A stretch of 64,000 nucleotides of DNA. Origin: Blastococcus sp. CPCC 205250 (GTDB taxonomy: Bacteria; Actinomycetota; Actinomycetes; Mycobacteriales; Geodermatophilaceae). The DNA lies in NCBI RefSeq assembly GCF_019799925.1, contig NZ_JABGCG010000005.1:168318-232317 (forward strand), in the 5' to 3' direction. Positions 38,870 to 48,655 of this stretch are shown here, piece after piece; within the stretch, counting starts at the first letter, position 1; every line of letters starts with the position of its first letter. The notes below the pieces were generated by a model. It worked only from the letters and a program-made list of their open reading frames with translations. It ran no database searches and had not been told where the DNA came from. Position numbers and translations under genes: made by a program.

Positions 38870-39966
38870 ACGTCGTGGTCGTGCACGACTACCTGACCCA
38901 GATGGGCGGCGCCGAGCGCGTCGTCCTGGAGATCGCCAAGGCGTTCGACGCCAGCCGGGTGGTCACCTCCGTCTACGCACCGGACCGCACCTACCCGGGG
39001 TTCCGCGACCTGGAGGTGACGACCCTCGGCCTGGAGGGCATCCCCCTGGTGCGGGAGGACCCGCGGCTGGCCATGCCGGTCCTGGGTGACCTGTACAAGC
39101 GCCACCACATCGAGGACGCCGACCTCGTCGTCGTCTCCTCGTCGGGGTTCGCGCACATGGTGTCGACCGACGCACCGAAGGTCGTCTACTGCCACAACCC
39201 CCCGCGCTGGCTGCACCAGCCCGAGGACTACCTGGGCGACGCCGGTCTCGCCGCGCGGACGGCGGTCAAGCTGTTCGGTCCCCGGCTGCGCAAGCAGGAC
39301 CGGGCCGGCGCGGCGTCGGCGACCGGGTACATCGCCAACTCGCGCAACGTCGCCGCCCGGATCGACCGCGTGTACGGGCGGCAGGCGACCGTGGTGCACC
39401 CGCCGCGGGGGCTGGAGCCCGACGGCCCGGTCGAGCAGATCGTGGGGCTGCCGGAGAACTTCCTGCTCACGGTGGGCCGCGCCCGCGGCTACAAGCGCAC
39501 CGGCCTGCTCATGGAGGCCGTGGCGGCGATGCCGGACCTGACGCTCGTGGTGGTCGGCGGCCAGTCCGAGGAGGAGTGGCCCGGCAACATCGTGCAGCTC
39601 TCCCGCGTGCCCGACGCCCAGCTCCGCTGGCTGTACCGGTCGGCCGGGGCACTGCTGGCGGCCTCGCACGAGGACTTCGGGCTCACGCCGGTGGAGGCCT
39701 TCAGCGCGGGGACGCCGGTGGGCGCCATCCAGGCGGGCGGCTACCTGGAGACCTGCGTCGAGGGGCTGACCGGGCTCTGGCTGGACGACAGTTCGCCGGA
39801 GGCGCTGCGCGCGTCGATCCGCGAGCTGGTGTCCCGGCCCTGGGACCGCGCGGCGATCCGCCAGCACGGCCAACGGTGGTCGCCGGAGTCCTTCCGCCGT
39901 CAGCTCGTGGACACGGTCCTCGGGATGGCCGGCGGCGAGAGGCGCAGCCCGCTGTCGGCCGCCTGA
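38866..39966 (+). CDS. Glycosyltransferase family 4, mannosyltransferase-like
   Basis: 366 residues from ATG 38866. VVVHDYLTQMGGAERVVLEI at the N-terminus, VYCHNPPRWLHQPEDYLG in the middle, LLTVGRARGYKRTGLLMEAV, and AASHEDFGLTPVEAFSAGTP with the E-x7-E region. The HDYLTxxGGAERV and CHxPPRxLW pattern is shared with WbaZ/mannosyltransferases of O-antigen clusters; the exact donor is not certain. It converges with rmlD, seven bases between stops. Confidence 0.9.
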   Translation: MNVVVVHDYLTQMGGAERVVLEIAKAFDASRVVTSVYAPDRTYPGFRDLEVTTLGLEGIPLVREDPRLAMPVLGDLYKRHHIEDADLVVVSSSGFAHMVSTDAPKVVYCHNPPRWLHQPEDYLGDAGLAARTAVKLFGPRLRKQDRAGAASATGYIANSRNVAARIDRVYGRQATVVHPPRGLEPDGPVEQIVGLPENFLLTVGRARGYKRTGLLMEAVAAMPDLTLVVVGGQSEEEWPGNIVQLSRVPDAQLRWLYRSAGALLAASHEDFGLTPVEAFSAGTPVGAIQAGGYLETCVEGLTGLWLDDSSPEALRASIRELVSRPWDRAAIRQHGQRWSPESFRRQLVDTVLGMAGGERRSPLSAA

Positions 39967-39973
39967 CCGCAGG

Positions 39974-41946
<1,973 letters not shown>

Positions 41947-42308
41947 GACGACTCAATGGTGAGCGCCGCTCAGTCCTGAATCGAAGTCACGCCAGGCCGC
42001 GGCAACCCTTCATGCGGCCTCTCCCCCTCCGACGCCGAATGGGACATTCGGCCGAAAGGACGACTGTGGCGCCCATTGTGCGCTCGCAGAACCCGATCCG
42101 TTCAGCGCACATTGGCAGCCGCAATGCGAGGAGCGCAAGGAGTCCGATCCGCCAGCGGTCGAAGCCGCGGTAAGGAACGCCCCTCGGCGAGCTTGTCGAG
42201 CGGCGTCTTCTGGTTTTTCTAGCCACAGGTACATTGACAGCCTTGCGACATCTCCCTCGCCGGCTAGGAAGACACCGCCCGTGGCCGGCTGCATGACCTG
42301 TTAATCGA

Positions 42309-43592
42309 CTACCTGAAGTCGGCACCCTTCACGGTCTGACTGCGCCGCAGCCAGGCGCCCAATACGAAGGCCAGAAAGACTGCAGCCTCAATAATGACCA
42401 AGGAGTCCAGGGGTTGCCGAAAGCGCACGCGGGTAAAGGTGACGGCCATGAAGAGGGCGTTGCCGAGAAACAATGCGTAGGCGAGGCCTTCACCCGAGCC
42501 TAGCGGCCAGCGGCGCCTGAGAAGGAGTCGCAGCGCCGCCAGGACGAGGATCGGCGCGAAGGCGAGCCACGAGATCAGCTGCTCAAGTCGACCCCCCTCA
42601 CCGGTGGTCGCTGGAGCGTTGTAGGGCGAGAAGTAGTTGGCGACTTTCGCGACGTAGAGCGCCGCCGCGTCGCTAGGGTGTTCGCGAATCCAGTTGCCCG
42701 CCGCGGACGAGTAGTAGCGGTCCGCCTCCCGCTCATCGAGTCGGCGCTCGATCGCGGTGTCGGTGAAACTCTCGATGTCTGCTGACACGCCGCTGTCGGC
42801 GGTGGTGTTTGGCGAGTTGCCGAGCAGCAAGTTCTGTCCGGTCGACGTGGAGACAAGGATGAACTGGTCGAATTCGACCGCGTTCCGCCCAATCCAGAGA
42901 ACCGCCGGCAGCAGGCCGGCGAGGAGGGCGGGCACTACGAAGCGAATTAAGGTACGCCGATTCTGCCAGCAGCCCCACACCGCAATAACAATGGCGGTGA
43001 ACAGCATGGTCGGCGCCGCATAGACGAGCGCGATGAGGAGTAGCCCAAACAGGGCGGACCGCCACCACGTTAGCGCCTTCATGCGGAAACCCAACACAAG
43101 TGCGCCAAGCATCAAGGAGGTGGCCAAGGTCTGCGGGTACAGGGTGCCGGCGGTGTAGATGTTGATCGGATACAGCAGTACGCCAAATGCGGCTAGCCAA
43201 CCCGCGGGGCGGCCAAAGCGACTAGCCACCCCCTTCGCGAGCACGGCCGCGACGACGAGAAAGATGGCCGGCAATGCCGAAAGCATCCACAGCGGCGCCT
43301 GCATCGACCGGAAGGCTGCTAGGAGCAACGGCCACGTCGGCGGGCGGAACGCTGTCGGCCCGTCCGTGCCAACCCAGGGGCGGGTCAGCGAGGTGTCGTT
43401 CCCGACGCTGTAGCCCTCGCCGGACGCGATGTTGTCCGCGAGGAGCAGGTAGTCGAACTCGTCATAATAGTTAAGTTTGTGCCCGGTCACAACAGCGTAC
43501 GCGGTCACCAGGAACCCTGCCGCCGCGAAGAGCCACCAGAGCAGCCAGTCAGGCACCGGACGATTGAGTCTGGTCATCCACCCCCGCGTCAT
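42309..43592 (-). CDS. GT-C membrane glycosyltransferase (PMT/GT39-like)
   Basis: 427 residues (ATG 43592; ATG 43577 is also possible and has GGGGGTGG before it). About 11 membrane helices. The first external loop reads LNYYDEFDYLLLADNIASGE and then TAFRPPTWPLLLAAFRSM, the Asp/Glu catalytic loop and RPPxxP signature of GT39/GT83-type enzymes that use polyprenyl-phosphate sugars. TLYPQTLATSLMLGALVLGF and VRFRQPLDSLVII are further family marks. It adds sugars outside the membrane. Codon use is clearly less GC-biased than in rmlB or the genes after 44676. Confidence 0.75.
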   Translation of the reverse strand: MTRGWMTRLNRPVPDWLLWWLFAAAGFLVTAYAVVTGHKLNYYDEFDYLLLADNIASGEGYSVGNDTSLTRPWVGTDGPTAFRPPTWPLLLAAFRSMQAPLWMLSALPAIFLVVAAVLAKGVASRFGRPAGWLAAFGVLLYPINIYTAGTLYPQTLATSLMLGALVLGFRMKALTWWRSALFGLLLIALVYAAPTMLFTAIVIAVWGCWQNRRTLIRFVVPALLAGLLPAVLWIGRNAVEFDQFILVSTSTGQNLLLGNSPNTTADSGVSADIESFTDTAIERRLDEREADRYYSSAAGNWIREHPSDAAALYVAKVANYFSPYNAPATTGEGGRLEQLISWLAFAPILVLAALRLLLRRRWPLGSGEGLAYALFLGNALFMAVTFTRVRFRQPLDSLVIIEAAVFLAFVLGAWLRRSQTVKGADFR

Positions 43593-43637
43593 AGCGGGGG
43601 ACGCTACCGGAACCGGTAGGTTTCACTCTGCGGTCGG

Positions 43638-44405
43638 TCACCTATTGGGAAGGGCCGATCCGCGCGACGGCCGCGTGGCCACCATCACGATTGACACCCC
43701 GAACTGCCGCAGCGCCGGCATGCGCTCAGCCAGGTCCGTCACCGGGCGGACTTTGGCAGCGACGCGGTTGTGGTCGAACGGCGGCATGATCCAGGTCGTC
43801 GCCCCCGGATGGAAGCCAGCCGACCGCAAGACCGAGCGCAGCGACCGCGGCGTGAACGTCCGAGCCTCCGACAGCCTCGAGTGAAGCCGCGGGATCCACG
43901 GCAAGAAGGGCAACCGCGAGCCCGCGATGCTCCGGTTACCAATCCGAACCGCGTGCGTCTCCAGCGGGTAGAGCCGGTTTGGGCACGTGATGAAGAGCCG
44001 ACCACCCGGGCGCAGTACTCGCCAAATCTCGGCCAAGCCGGCGCGCAAGTCGTCGATGTGCTCGATCGTCTCGATGGCCGTGACCACGTCGAATTGGCCG
44101 TCGTCGAACGGCAGATGTGTCACCGACAACTCCCGGACCGAAACCCGTTCCTCTAGAAGGCTGCCGCTAAGCCGCCGACGGAACTCTGCTAAGTGCTCAG
44201 CCTGAAGGTCAACACCCACCGTCTCGTCAAAGTCCTCGGCCATCCGGAGGGTGTAGCTGCCCGTCCCGCAGCCAACGTCCAGCAGCTGGCGGCCCGGTGA
44301 CCACCCAAGCTCGCGAAAGGCTGCCAACCGCTTCCGAACACCACCACTGTCCGCTGCGGCCGAGTGGCCCAACTGACGCGGAACCATGTCCTCAACGCCC
44401 GACAT
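43638..44405 (-). CDS. Class I SAM-dependent methyltransferase
   Basis: 255 residues from ATG 44405. SAM-binding motif I LLDVGCGTGSYTLRMAEDFD, motif II VTHLPFDDGQFDVVTAIETI with EHIDD, motif III VLRPGGRLFITCPN: the Methyltransf_11 type. TAGGTT (complement of 44413-44418) lies seven bases upstream of the ATG, suggesting leaderless expression. It lies 45 bases from the GT-C gene and shares its lower GC, so both probably arrived together. The likely role is methylation of a sugar or lipid carrier; the substrate is unknown. Confidence 0.85.
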   Translation of the reverse strand: MSGVEDMVPRQLGHSAAADSGGVRKRLAAFRELGWSPGRQLLDVGCGTGSYTLRMAEDFDETVGVDLQAEHLAEFRRRLSGSLLEERVSVRELSVTHLPFDDGQFDVVTAIETIEHIDDLRAGLAEIWRVLRPGGRLFITCPNRLYPLETHAVRIGNRSIAGSRLPFLPWIPRLHSRLSEARTFTPRSLRSVLRSAGFHPGATTWIMPPFDHNRVAAKVRPVTDLAERMPALRQFGVSIVMVATRPSRGSALPNR

Positions 44406-44675
44406 GGCGTAGAACCTATTCGATGACGCCCGGGGGGCGCCTGCTGACCGCAGCGGGACGGAGGCTATGCCGGTGCAGCCGGATGACTCACGGCTCTTAG
44501 ACCCGACCGAAGCGATCCGAAGGACTCACAATAGTCGCCGGGCAGGATGCGGAGCTTTGGATACGTCCTTCCGCGTCGGGAAGATGTGGCGCCCGGTGCC
44601 CGACAAGGAGCTCTCCCGAGTAGTTCGTCCCGGCGGCCACACGGGTCGGTGCGCGGCCCTTCCTCACTAGGGCGG
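44406..44675. other. Intergenic region, right part of island
   Basis: 270 bases of mixed composition between the methyltransferase start and the end of the 44676 gene. No gene or strong hairpin is recognised. It holds the methyltransferase promoter. Confidence 0.35.
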
Positions 44676-45518
44676 TCAGTTGCGGCCGGTCTCGGGGCGT
44701 CGAGCGCCCTCGGCGACCTCGATCGTGTGCGCATCGGCGTCGCGGCGCAGCGGCCAAGCGGCCGGAAGCATCAGGCGCGGCGCGACACCGACGAGGACGG
44801 CGACGAGGAACGCGACACCGGCCAGCGCCTCGCCCGACTCCTCCAGGAAGGTCGCCGTGATGGCGAGCTGTCCAGGCGCCACCGCCGAGACCGCGGACAG
44901 GCCGACCGAGGCGACCGCGTAGGCCGCCAGCGTGGAAAGCACGCGGCGGCGGTCACGGCGCTCGGCGCGGGTGATGAACCCGAGAACGGCGAGGACAGCC
45001 ACCGCCACCACGACACTGACCGCGACGGCCTCGGCCTTGCCCAGAGAGTCGGCCAGTTCCTGCATCGCGGTGGCGTGCACGGTGCTGCCGGTCTTCACCG
45101 CGGCGATCACCCCGGCGACGAGACCGACCGCCAGCCACCACGCGCGCCGGCCCGGGATGCGCGAGGCCGCGGCGAGCGCGGCGACGGCAGCGACGGCGAA
45201 CAGCGCCGCGACGAAGAGCCGAGGCGCGGAGTAGGGAGCGTCCATCGAGAGGGCCCGGGCGGTCGGCCCGGTCGCCCCGGTCAGGCGCAGGACGAAGCCG
45301 ACTGCTTCCAGGGCGACCGCGGTGGCGGCGAGGGCGATGCCGATCGGCGGGAGCGGGATGCGCCGGCGCGCCGGGAGCAGGGCGGGAACCGCTTCCGGGT
45401 CCGCGCCCGTGCCGGCGGTGCGCTGGTCGGCGAGGCGGATGCCCCGGCCGAGCACGACGGCGACGAGCGCGGCGAGCAGCACCCAGGCGACGAGGCCGAC
45501 GGCAATCCAGAACCACAC
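44676..45518 (-). CDS. Multi-helix membrane protein of unknown function
   Basis: 280 residues from ATG 45518, about seven helices. The first helix (WIAVGLVAWVLLAALVAVVLGRGIRLADQR) matches the entire N-terminal half of the small protein at 45593-45763 (VVLGRGIALADRR). Later segments (AALFAVAAVAALAAASRIPG, AVAVSVVVAVAVLAVLGFI) are helices without catalytic motifs. No family is recognised. The last codons are repeated as a degenerate fragment at 41888-41946. High-GC codon use resumes here. Confidence 0.7.
   Translation of the reverse strand: MWFWIAVGLVAWVLLAALVAVVLGRGIRLADQRTAGTGADPEAVPALLPARRRIPLPPIGIALAATAVALEAVGFVLRLTGATGPTARALSMDAPYSAPRLFVAALFAVAAVAALAAASRIPGRRAWWLAVGLVAGVIAAVKTGSTVHATAMQELADSLGKAEAVAVSVVVAVAVLAVLGFITRAERRDRRRVLSTLAAYAVASVGLSAVSAVAPGQLAITATFLEESGEALAGVAFLVAVLVGVAPRLMLPAAWPLRRDADAHTIEVAEGARRPETGRN
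44686..44715. repeat. Imperfect 30-bp direct repeat, right copy
   Basis: Inside the 3' end of the 44676 gene; pairs with 41906-41935 (28/30 identical, same orientation). It marks the right boundary of the AT-richer segment. Confidence 0.7.
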
Positions 45519-45592
45519 GCCCTGCTCATCGGCAGGTCGGCCGCTCGGCCTGACCGGAGGTCACCCCGACGGGGCAGCAGTGACCCGTGAGG

Positions 45593-45763
45593 TCAGTGGT
45601 GGGCGGCGGCGGGCCGGAAGTCGTCGGGCAGGTCGGCTGTGGTCAGCGGAGCGCCGGTGGCCGCCGCACGGCGGTCGGCCAGCGCGATGCCGCGGCCGAG
45701 GACGACGGCGACGAGCACGGCGAGGACCGCCCACACAGAGAGCACCAGGAGCCAGGTCTGCAC
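45593..45763 (-). CDS. Small single-helix membrane protein
   Basis: 56 residues from GTG 45763; a longer frame extends upstream but its extra residues look non-coding. One helix (WLLVLSVWAVLAVLVAVVLG) followed by RGIALADRRAAATGAPL, the same junction as in the 44676 protein (RGIRLADQRTAGTGADP) and, more loosely, the 47668 protein (GKIISAADRRARSGAAF). Three related proteins clustered around PhoX point to a local family. No Shine-Dalgarno was seen; start uncertain. Function unknown. Confidence 0.55.
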   Translation of the reverse strand: MQTWLLVLSVWAVLAVLVAVVLGRGIALADRRAAATGAPLTTADLPDDFRPAAAHH

Positions 45764-45832
45764 GAGGAGTGCATCGGCAGTCCGCCCGCCGATCGGGAGC
45801 GCGCCTGGTCCCGACCGCCCCACGTGCCTCAG

Positions 45833-45870
45833 GCGTGCCGTGGGGCAGGCTCTCCCGCCCCACGGCACGC
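45833..45870 (-). terminator. Intrinsic terminator after phoX, perfect 14-bp stem
   Basis: Arms 45833-45846 (GCGTGCCGTGGGGC) and 45857-45870, loop AGGCTCTCCC. It begins just past the stop of the PhoX gene (45876, minus strand) and separates it from the small membrane protein genes. No U-tract. Confidence 0.85.
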
Positions 45871-45875
45871 GAGGA

Positions 45876-47408
45876 TCACGGCAGGAAGCGGTGCCAGGGC
45901 CCCAGGATCGCGAAGACGTATCCCGGCTGCGGCGAGGCGCCCTCGTTCGTGCCTGCGTCGCCCTCTCCGGGGCCGCCGTCGCCCTGGATGTTGGCGAACA
46001 GGATGCTCCGGTCCGGCGAGAGATTCGGCCCGGCGAACTCGGAGTCGTTCTTGTCGTTGCGGGCCAGGTAGAACGTGTCGCCGGTGGGCAGCGCGCCGAC
46101 GAGGTGCTGCTTGCCGTCGCCGTCCTCGGCGATGATCACGCCACCGAAGGGCGCGACGGTGATGTTGTCGGGGCCGTCGGGGTCGTTGTCCTGGTCGTTC
46201 GGCGTGTAGGCGAACGTCATCCGCAGCTCGATCGTGTCGCGGCTCGGCCGGTACAGCCACACCTGGCCGTCGTGCGAGTTGACGCTCCCGTCGCCACCGG
46301 TGCCACTGCGGGCGAAGGAGGCGACGAAGTAGAAGCCCTCGCCGTCCTGCCACCACATGCCCTCGAGCTTGCGGCTGCGCGTGATCGGCTGGGCATAGGG
46401 CTGGGAGCGGGTCGGCACCGTCGCGGCGTCGCGGTCGGGCACCGCGACCCACTCGACCCGGTAGCGCGTGCCGATGCGGGTCGCGATGGAGAGGTCGGGG
46501 ATGTGGGTGTTGCCGTCGAGGGCGCGCATCGCCTCGAAGGCGCCGTCGGTGTCGCCCACCTGCCGCAGCCCGCCCTTGCGCCCGCGGAAGTGCCGGGGCG
46601 GGGTCCAGCGGTAGAGCAGGCCGTTGGGGTTGCTCGCGTCCTCGGTCAGGTAGAAGTGTCCTCGGTGCGGGTCGACCACGACGGCCTCGTGGGCGAAGCG
46701 GCCCAGCGCCTTGATGGGCTTGGGGTTGCGGTTGGCGTCCTGGTCGGTGGGGTCGACCTCGAAGACGTAACCGTGCCGCTGCTCCAGCGGGCCGAAGTAG
46801 CCGGGCGAACCGGCGACGGCCTCGGTCTCCTCGCAGGTGAGCCAGGTGCCCCACGGAGTCACCCCGCCGGCGCAGTTGTTGACGGTCCCCGCCAGGCTGA
46901 CCCACTCGCGCACCCGGTCGCCCCGGCGGTCGACCTCGATGTTCGTGGTCCCACCCCCGGCCATCCGGTCGTAGGTGAGGTCCGGCAGCGGAGGCACCGG
47001 GTTCTCCTCGCCGCGGCCGACCTCGTGGTTGTTCACGAGGATGGCGCCGCCGCCGTGCCGGCGGAAGCTGGCCGTGCCGTCGGGGTCGGCGGGCGTCGGC
47101 TCACCGCTGTCAAGCCGGGTGACGCCGGACTCGGCCACGATCTTGTAGCTGAAGCCCGGGGGCAGGGACAGGATCCCGTTGGGGTCGGGCACGAGCGGGA
47201 GGTCGACGAGGCCGGTGGGGGTCCGGGGGATCCCCGGGGTGCCCGGCCGGGCCTGCGCCGACGAGGCACCGAAGATCGAGCCGACACTGCCGACCAGGGC
47301 GACGCCGGCACCGGCCGCGGCCGTACGGCCGATGAAGGAACGGCGGGAGACGGCGGAGTCGTCGGCGGCCGCGATGGGCTCGGCCGACGGCTCGGAGGTG
47401 GTGGTCAC
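45876..47408 (-). CDS. PhoX-like (DUF839) phosphatase, Tat-exported
   Basis: 510 residues from GTG 47408, RBS GGAG nine bases upstream. The Tat signal SRRSFIGRTAAAGAGVALVG is near residue 20-45. The body has PhoX/DUF839 motifs: GGAILVNNHEVGRGEENP, NNCAGGVTPWGTWLTCEETE, LGRFAHEAVVVDPHRGHFYL, YLTEDASNPNGLLYRWTPP and the Ca/Fe-ligand region VGDTDG. PhoX proteins are secreted Ca/Fe alkaline phosphatases made under phosphate limitation. The Cys and Glu of NNCAGG and CEETE, which bind iron in the known structure, are present. Confidence 0.85.
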   Translation of the reverse strand: MTTTSEPSAEPIAAADDSAVSRRSFIGRTAAAGAGVALVGSVGSIFGASSAQARPGTPGIPRTPTGLVDLPLVPDPNGILSLPPGFSYKIVAESGVTRLDSGEPTPADPDGTASFRRHGGGAILVNNHEVGRGEENPVPPLPDLTYDRMAGGGTTNIEVDRRGDRVREWVSLAGTVNNCAGGVTPWGTWLTCEETEAVAGSPGYFGPLEQRHGYVFEVDPTDQDANRNPKPIKALGRFAHEAVVVDPHRGHFYLTEDASNPNGLLYRWTPPRHFRGRKGGLRQVGDTDGAFEAMRALDGNTHIPDLSIATRIGTRYRVEWVAVPDRDAATVPTRSQPYAQPITRSRKLEGMWWQDGEGFYFVASFARSGTGGDGSVNSHDGQVWLYRPSRDTIELRMTFAYTPNDQDNDPDGPDNITVAPFGGVIIAEDGDGKQHLVGALPTGDTFYLARNDKNDSEFAGPNLSPDRSILFANIQGDGGPGEGDAGTNEGASPQPGYVFAILGPWHRFLP

Positions 47409-47667
47409 GTGAGCCACTCCAGGGAGAGGTCTGGGAACTGACCTGGCCCACGGTGCGTGGCCGTCATGGCCGCGAACGCAACGCCCGCTGAACACCGGGC
47501 GGCGACGCGCACACTGAGACGGAACGGTCCGGTCACTGTGACCCGCGGGAGCACTGTGACGGGCGGTGCGCCGAGCAGCCGATCACCCGCTTGTCGACAA
47601 CCGCTTGGGCACCAATTGCCCAGGGGTTCGACTGCAGGCACCAAGTTCCGCCCCCTAGAAATGCCGT
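47409..47667. promoter_or_regulatory. Divergent region with two inverted repeats between phoX and a small gene
   Basis: 259 bases. GGTCACTGTGACC at 47531-47543 is a perfect 6-1-6 inverted repeat, and a near copy of its core, GCACTGTGAC, lies 18 bases on at 47551-47560. TGGGCA-CCAAT-TGCCCA at 47606-47622 is a second inverted repeat. These could be operators, for example for a CRP- or GntR-type regulator. A match to a PhoP box was not seen. TAGAAA at 47656-47661 is a -10 for the plus-strand gene. Confidence 0.5.
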
Positions 47668-47844
47668 GTGTACCTCTTCGTGTTCGTCGGCCTGGCCTGG
47701 CTGCTCACCGCGCCCGCCATGGCCGTGCTGACCGGCAAGATCATCTCGGCCGCCGACCGGCGCGCCCGGTCCGGAGCAGCCTTCGCCGCCTTCGGTGCGG
47801 ACCTCCGTCAGGCAGCGCCTCGACCGGCGGCCGGGCGGCGTTGA
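47668..47844 (+). CDS. Small single-helix membrane protein, probably leaderless
   Basis: 58 residues from GTG 47668 to TGA 47842-47844. Helix (LFVFVGLAWLLTAPAMAVLT) then GKIISAADRRARSGAAFAAF and an Arg-rich end. The LADRR-type junction relates it to 45593-45763 and 44676-45518. TAGAAA ends six bases before the GTG, so the transcription start should coincide with the start codon. Too short for most ORF callers. Function unknown. Confidence 0.6.
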   Translation: MYLFVFVGLAWLLTAPAMAVLTGKIISAADRRARSGAAFAAFGADLRQAAPRPAAGRR

Positions 47845-47930
47845 TCCGCGGCGGTGGCGTCTCCTCCACCCGGGTGAGGCCGTCCTCCGACGCGACCTCG
47901 CCAGGGGTGGAGCGGACCTACCGTCCGCTC

Positions 47931-48536
47931 GTGCGCCTCCTCTTCGTCTGCACGGGCAACATCTGCCGGTCCCCCGTCGCCGAACGGCTCACGCTCGCCC
48001 GGGCGTCGTCCGCGCTGGCCGAAAGCCCGGAGCTGTCGAACGTCGAGGTGCTCAGCGCCGGCGTGCAGGCGGCCCCGGGAGCGGACATGGATCCGCGCAG
48101 CGCGAAGGCGCTCGAGGCCCTCGGTGGCGACCCGGTCGGCTTCCGCGCGCAGCGCCTCACTCCAGACTTGGCCGCGTCGGCCGACCTGGTGCTCACCATG
48201 ACGCGCGAGCACCGCCAGGCCGTGCTCGGACTGAACCCCCGCGGCCTGCGCCGCACCTTCACGCTGGCCGAGGCCGCCGATCTGCTGCGACTGACGGACC
48301 TGGCCGGACTGGGGCTCACGCCGATCGACGGGCGGGCACGAGAGCTGGGCCTTCGGCTGGACGCCGCCCGAGCCCGCCGCCAGTCCGGTCGCAGCGACGA
48401 CATCCTGGACCCGATCGGCCAGCGGACCGCCGTCCACGCGGACGTCGCCGGCCGGATCGACGACGCGGTCCGACCGCTCGCCGACGTCCTCTTCGCCAGC
48501 ATCCGCAGCCGTCTGGCGACTCCCGTCCCCGCCTGA
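47931..48536 (+). CDS. Low-molecular-weight protein-tyrosine phosphatase (Wzb/CpsB-like)
   Basis: 201 residues from GTG 47931 (GTG 47907 possible). LLFVCTGNICRSPVAERL has the Cys-x5-Arg-Ser active-site loop, and DDILDPIGQ supplies the general-acid Asp. The protein is longer than the usual 150 residues through an extended middle (NPRGLRRTFTLAEAADLLRL). In polysaccharide loci such enzymes dephosphorylate BY-kinases such as the one at 56038 and sometimes sugar transferases. It lies upstream of the LCP gene on the same strand, 119 bases apart. Confidence 0.9.
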   Translation: MRLLFVCTGNICRSPVAERLTLARASSALAESPELSNVEVLSAGVQAAPGADMDPRSAKALEALGGDPVGFRAQRLTPDLAASADLVLTMTREHRQAVLGLNPRGLRRTFTLAEAADLLRLTDLAGLGLTPIDGRARELGLRLDAARARRQSGRSDDILDPIGQRTAVHADVAGRIDDAVRPLADVLFASIRSRLATPVPA

Positions 48537-48655
48537 GCGGGCGCCATGGCGCCGGCCGGTGTGGCGGCGCTCCTCACCCTGTGGAGGGGTCAGCGGTTAC
48601 GGGGCCGGAGCCAGGACTCCTACCCTCGACCGACAGCAGTCGGACGGGGGACCAC

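Noticed and set aside
47616..47645. tRNA-like GGGGTTCGACTGC...GGCACCA
   Set aside because: The flanking bases do not form a T-arm stem and no acceptor, D or anticodon arm lies upstream; taken as chance.
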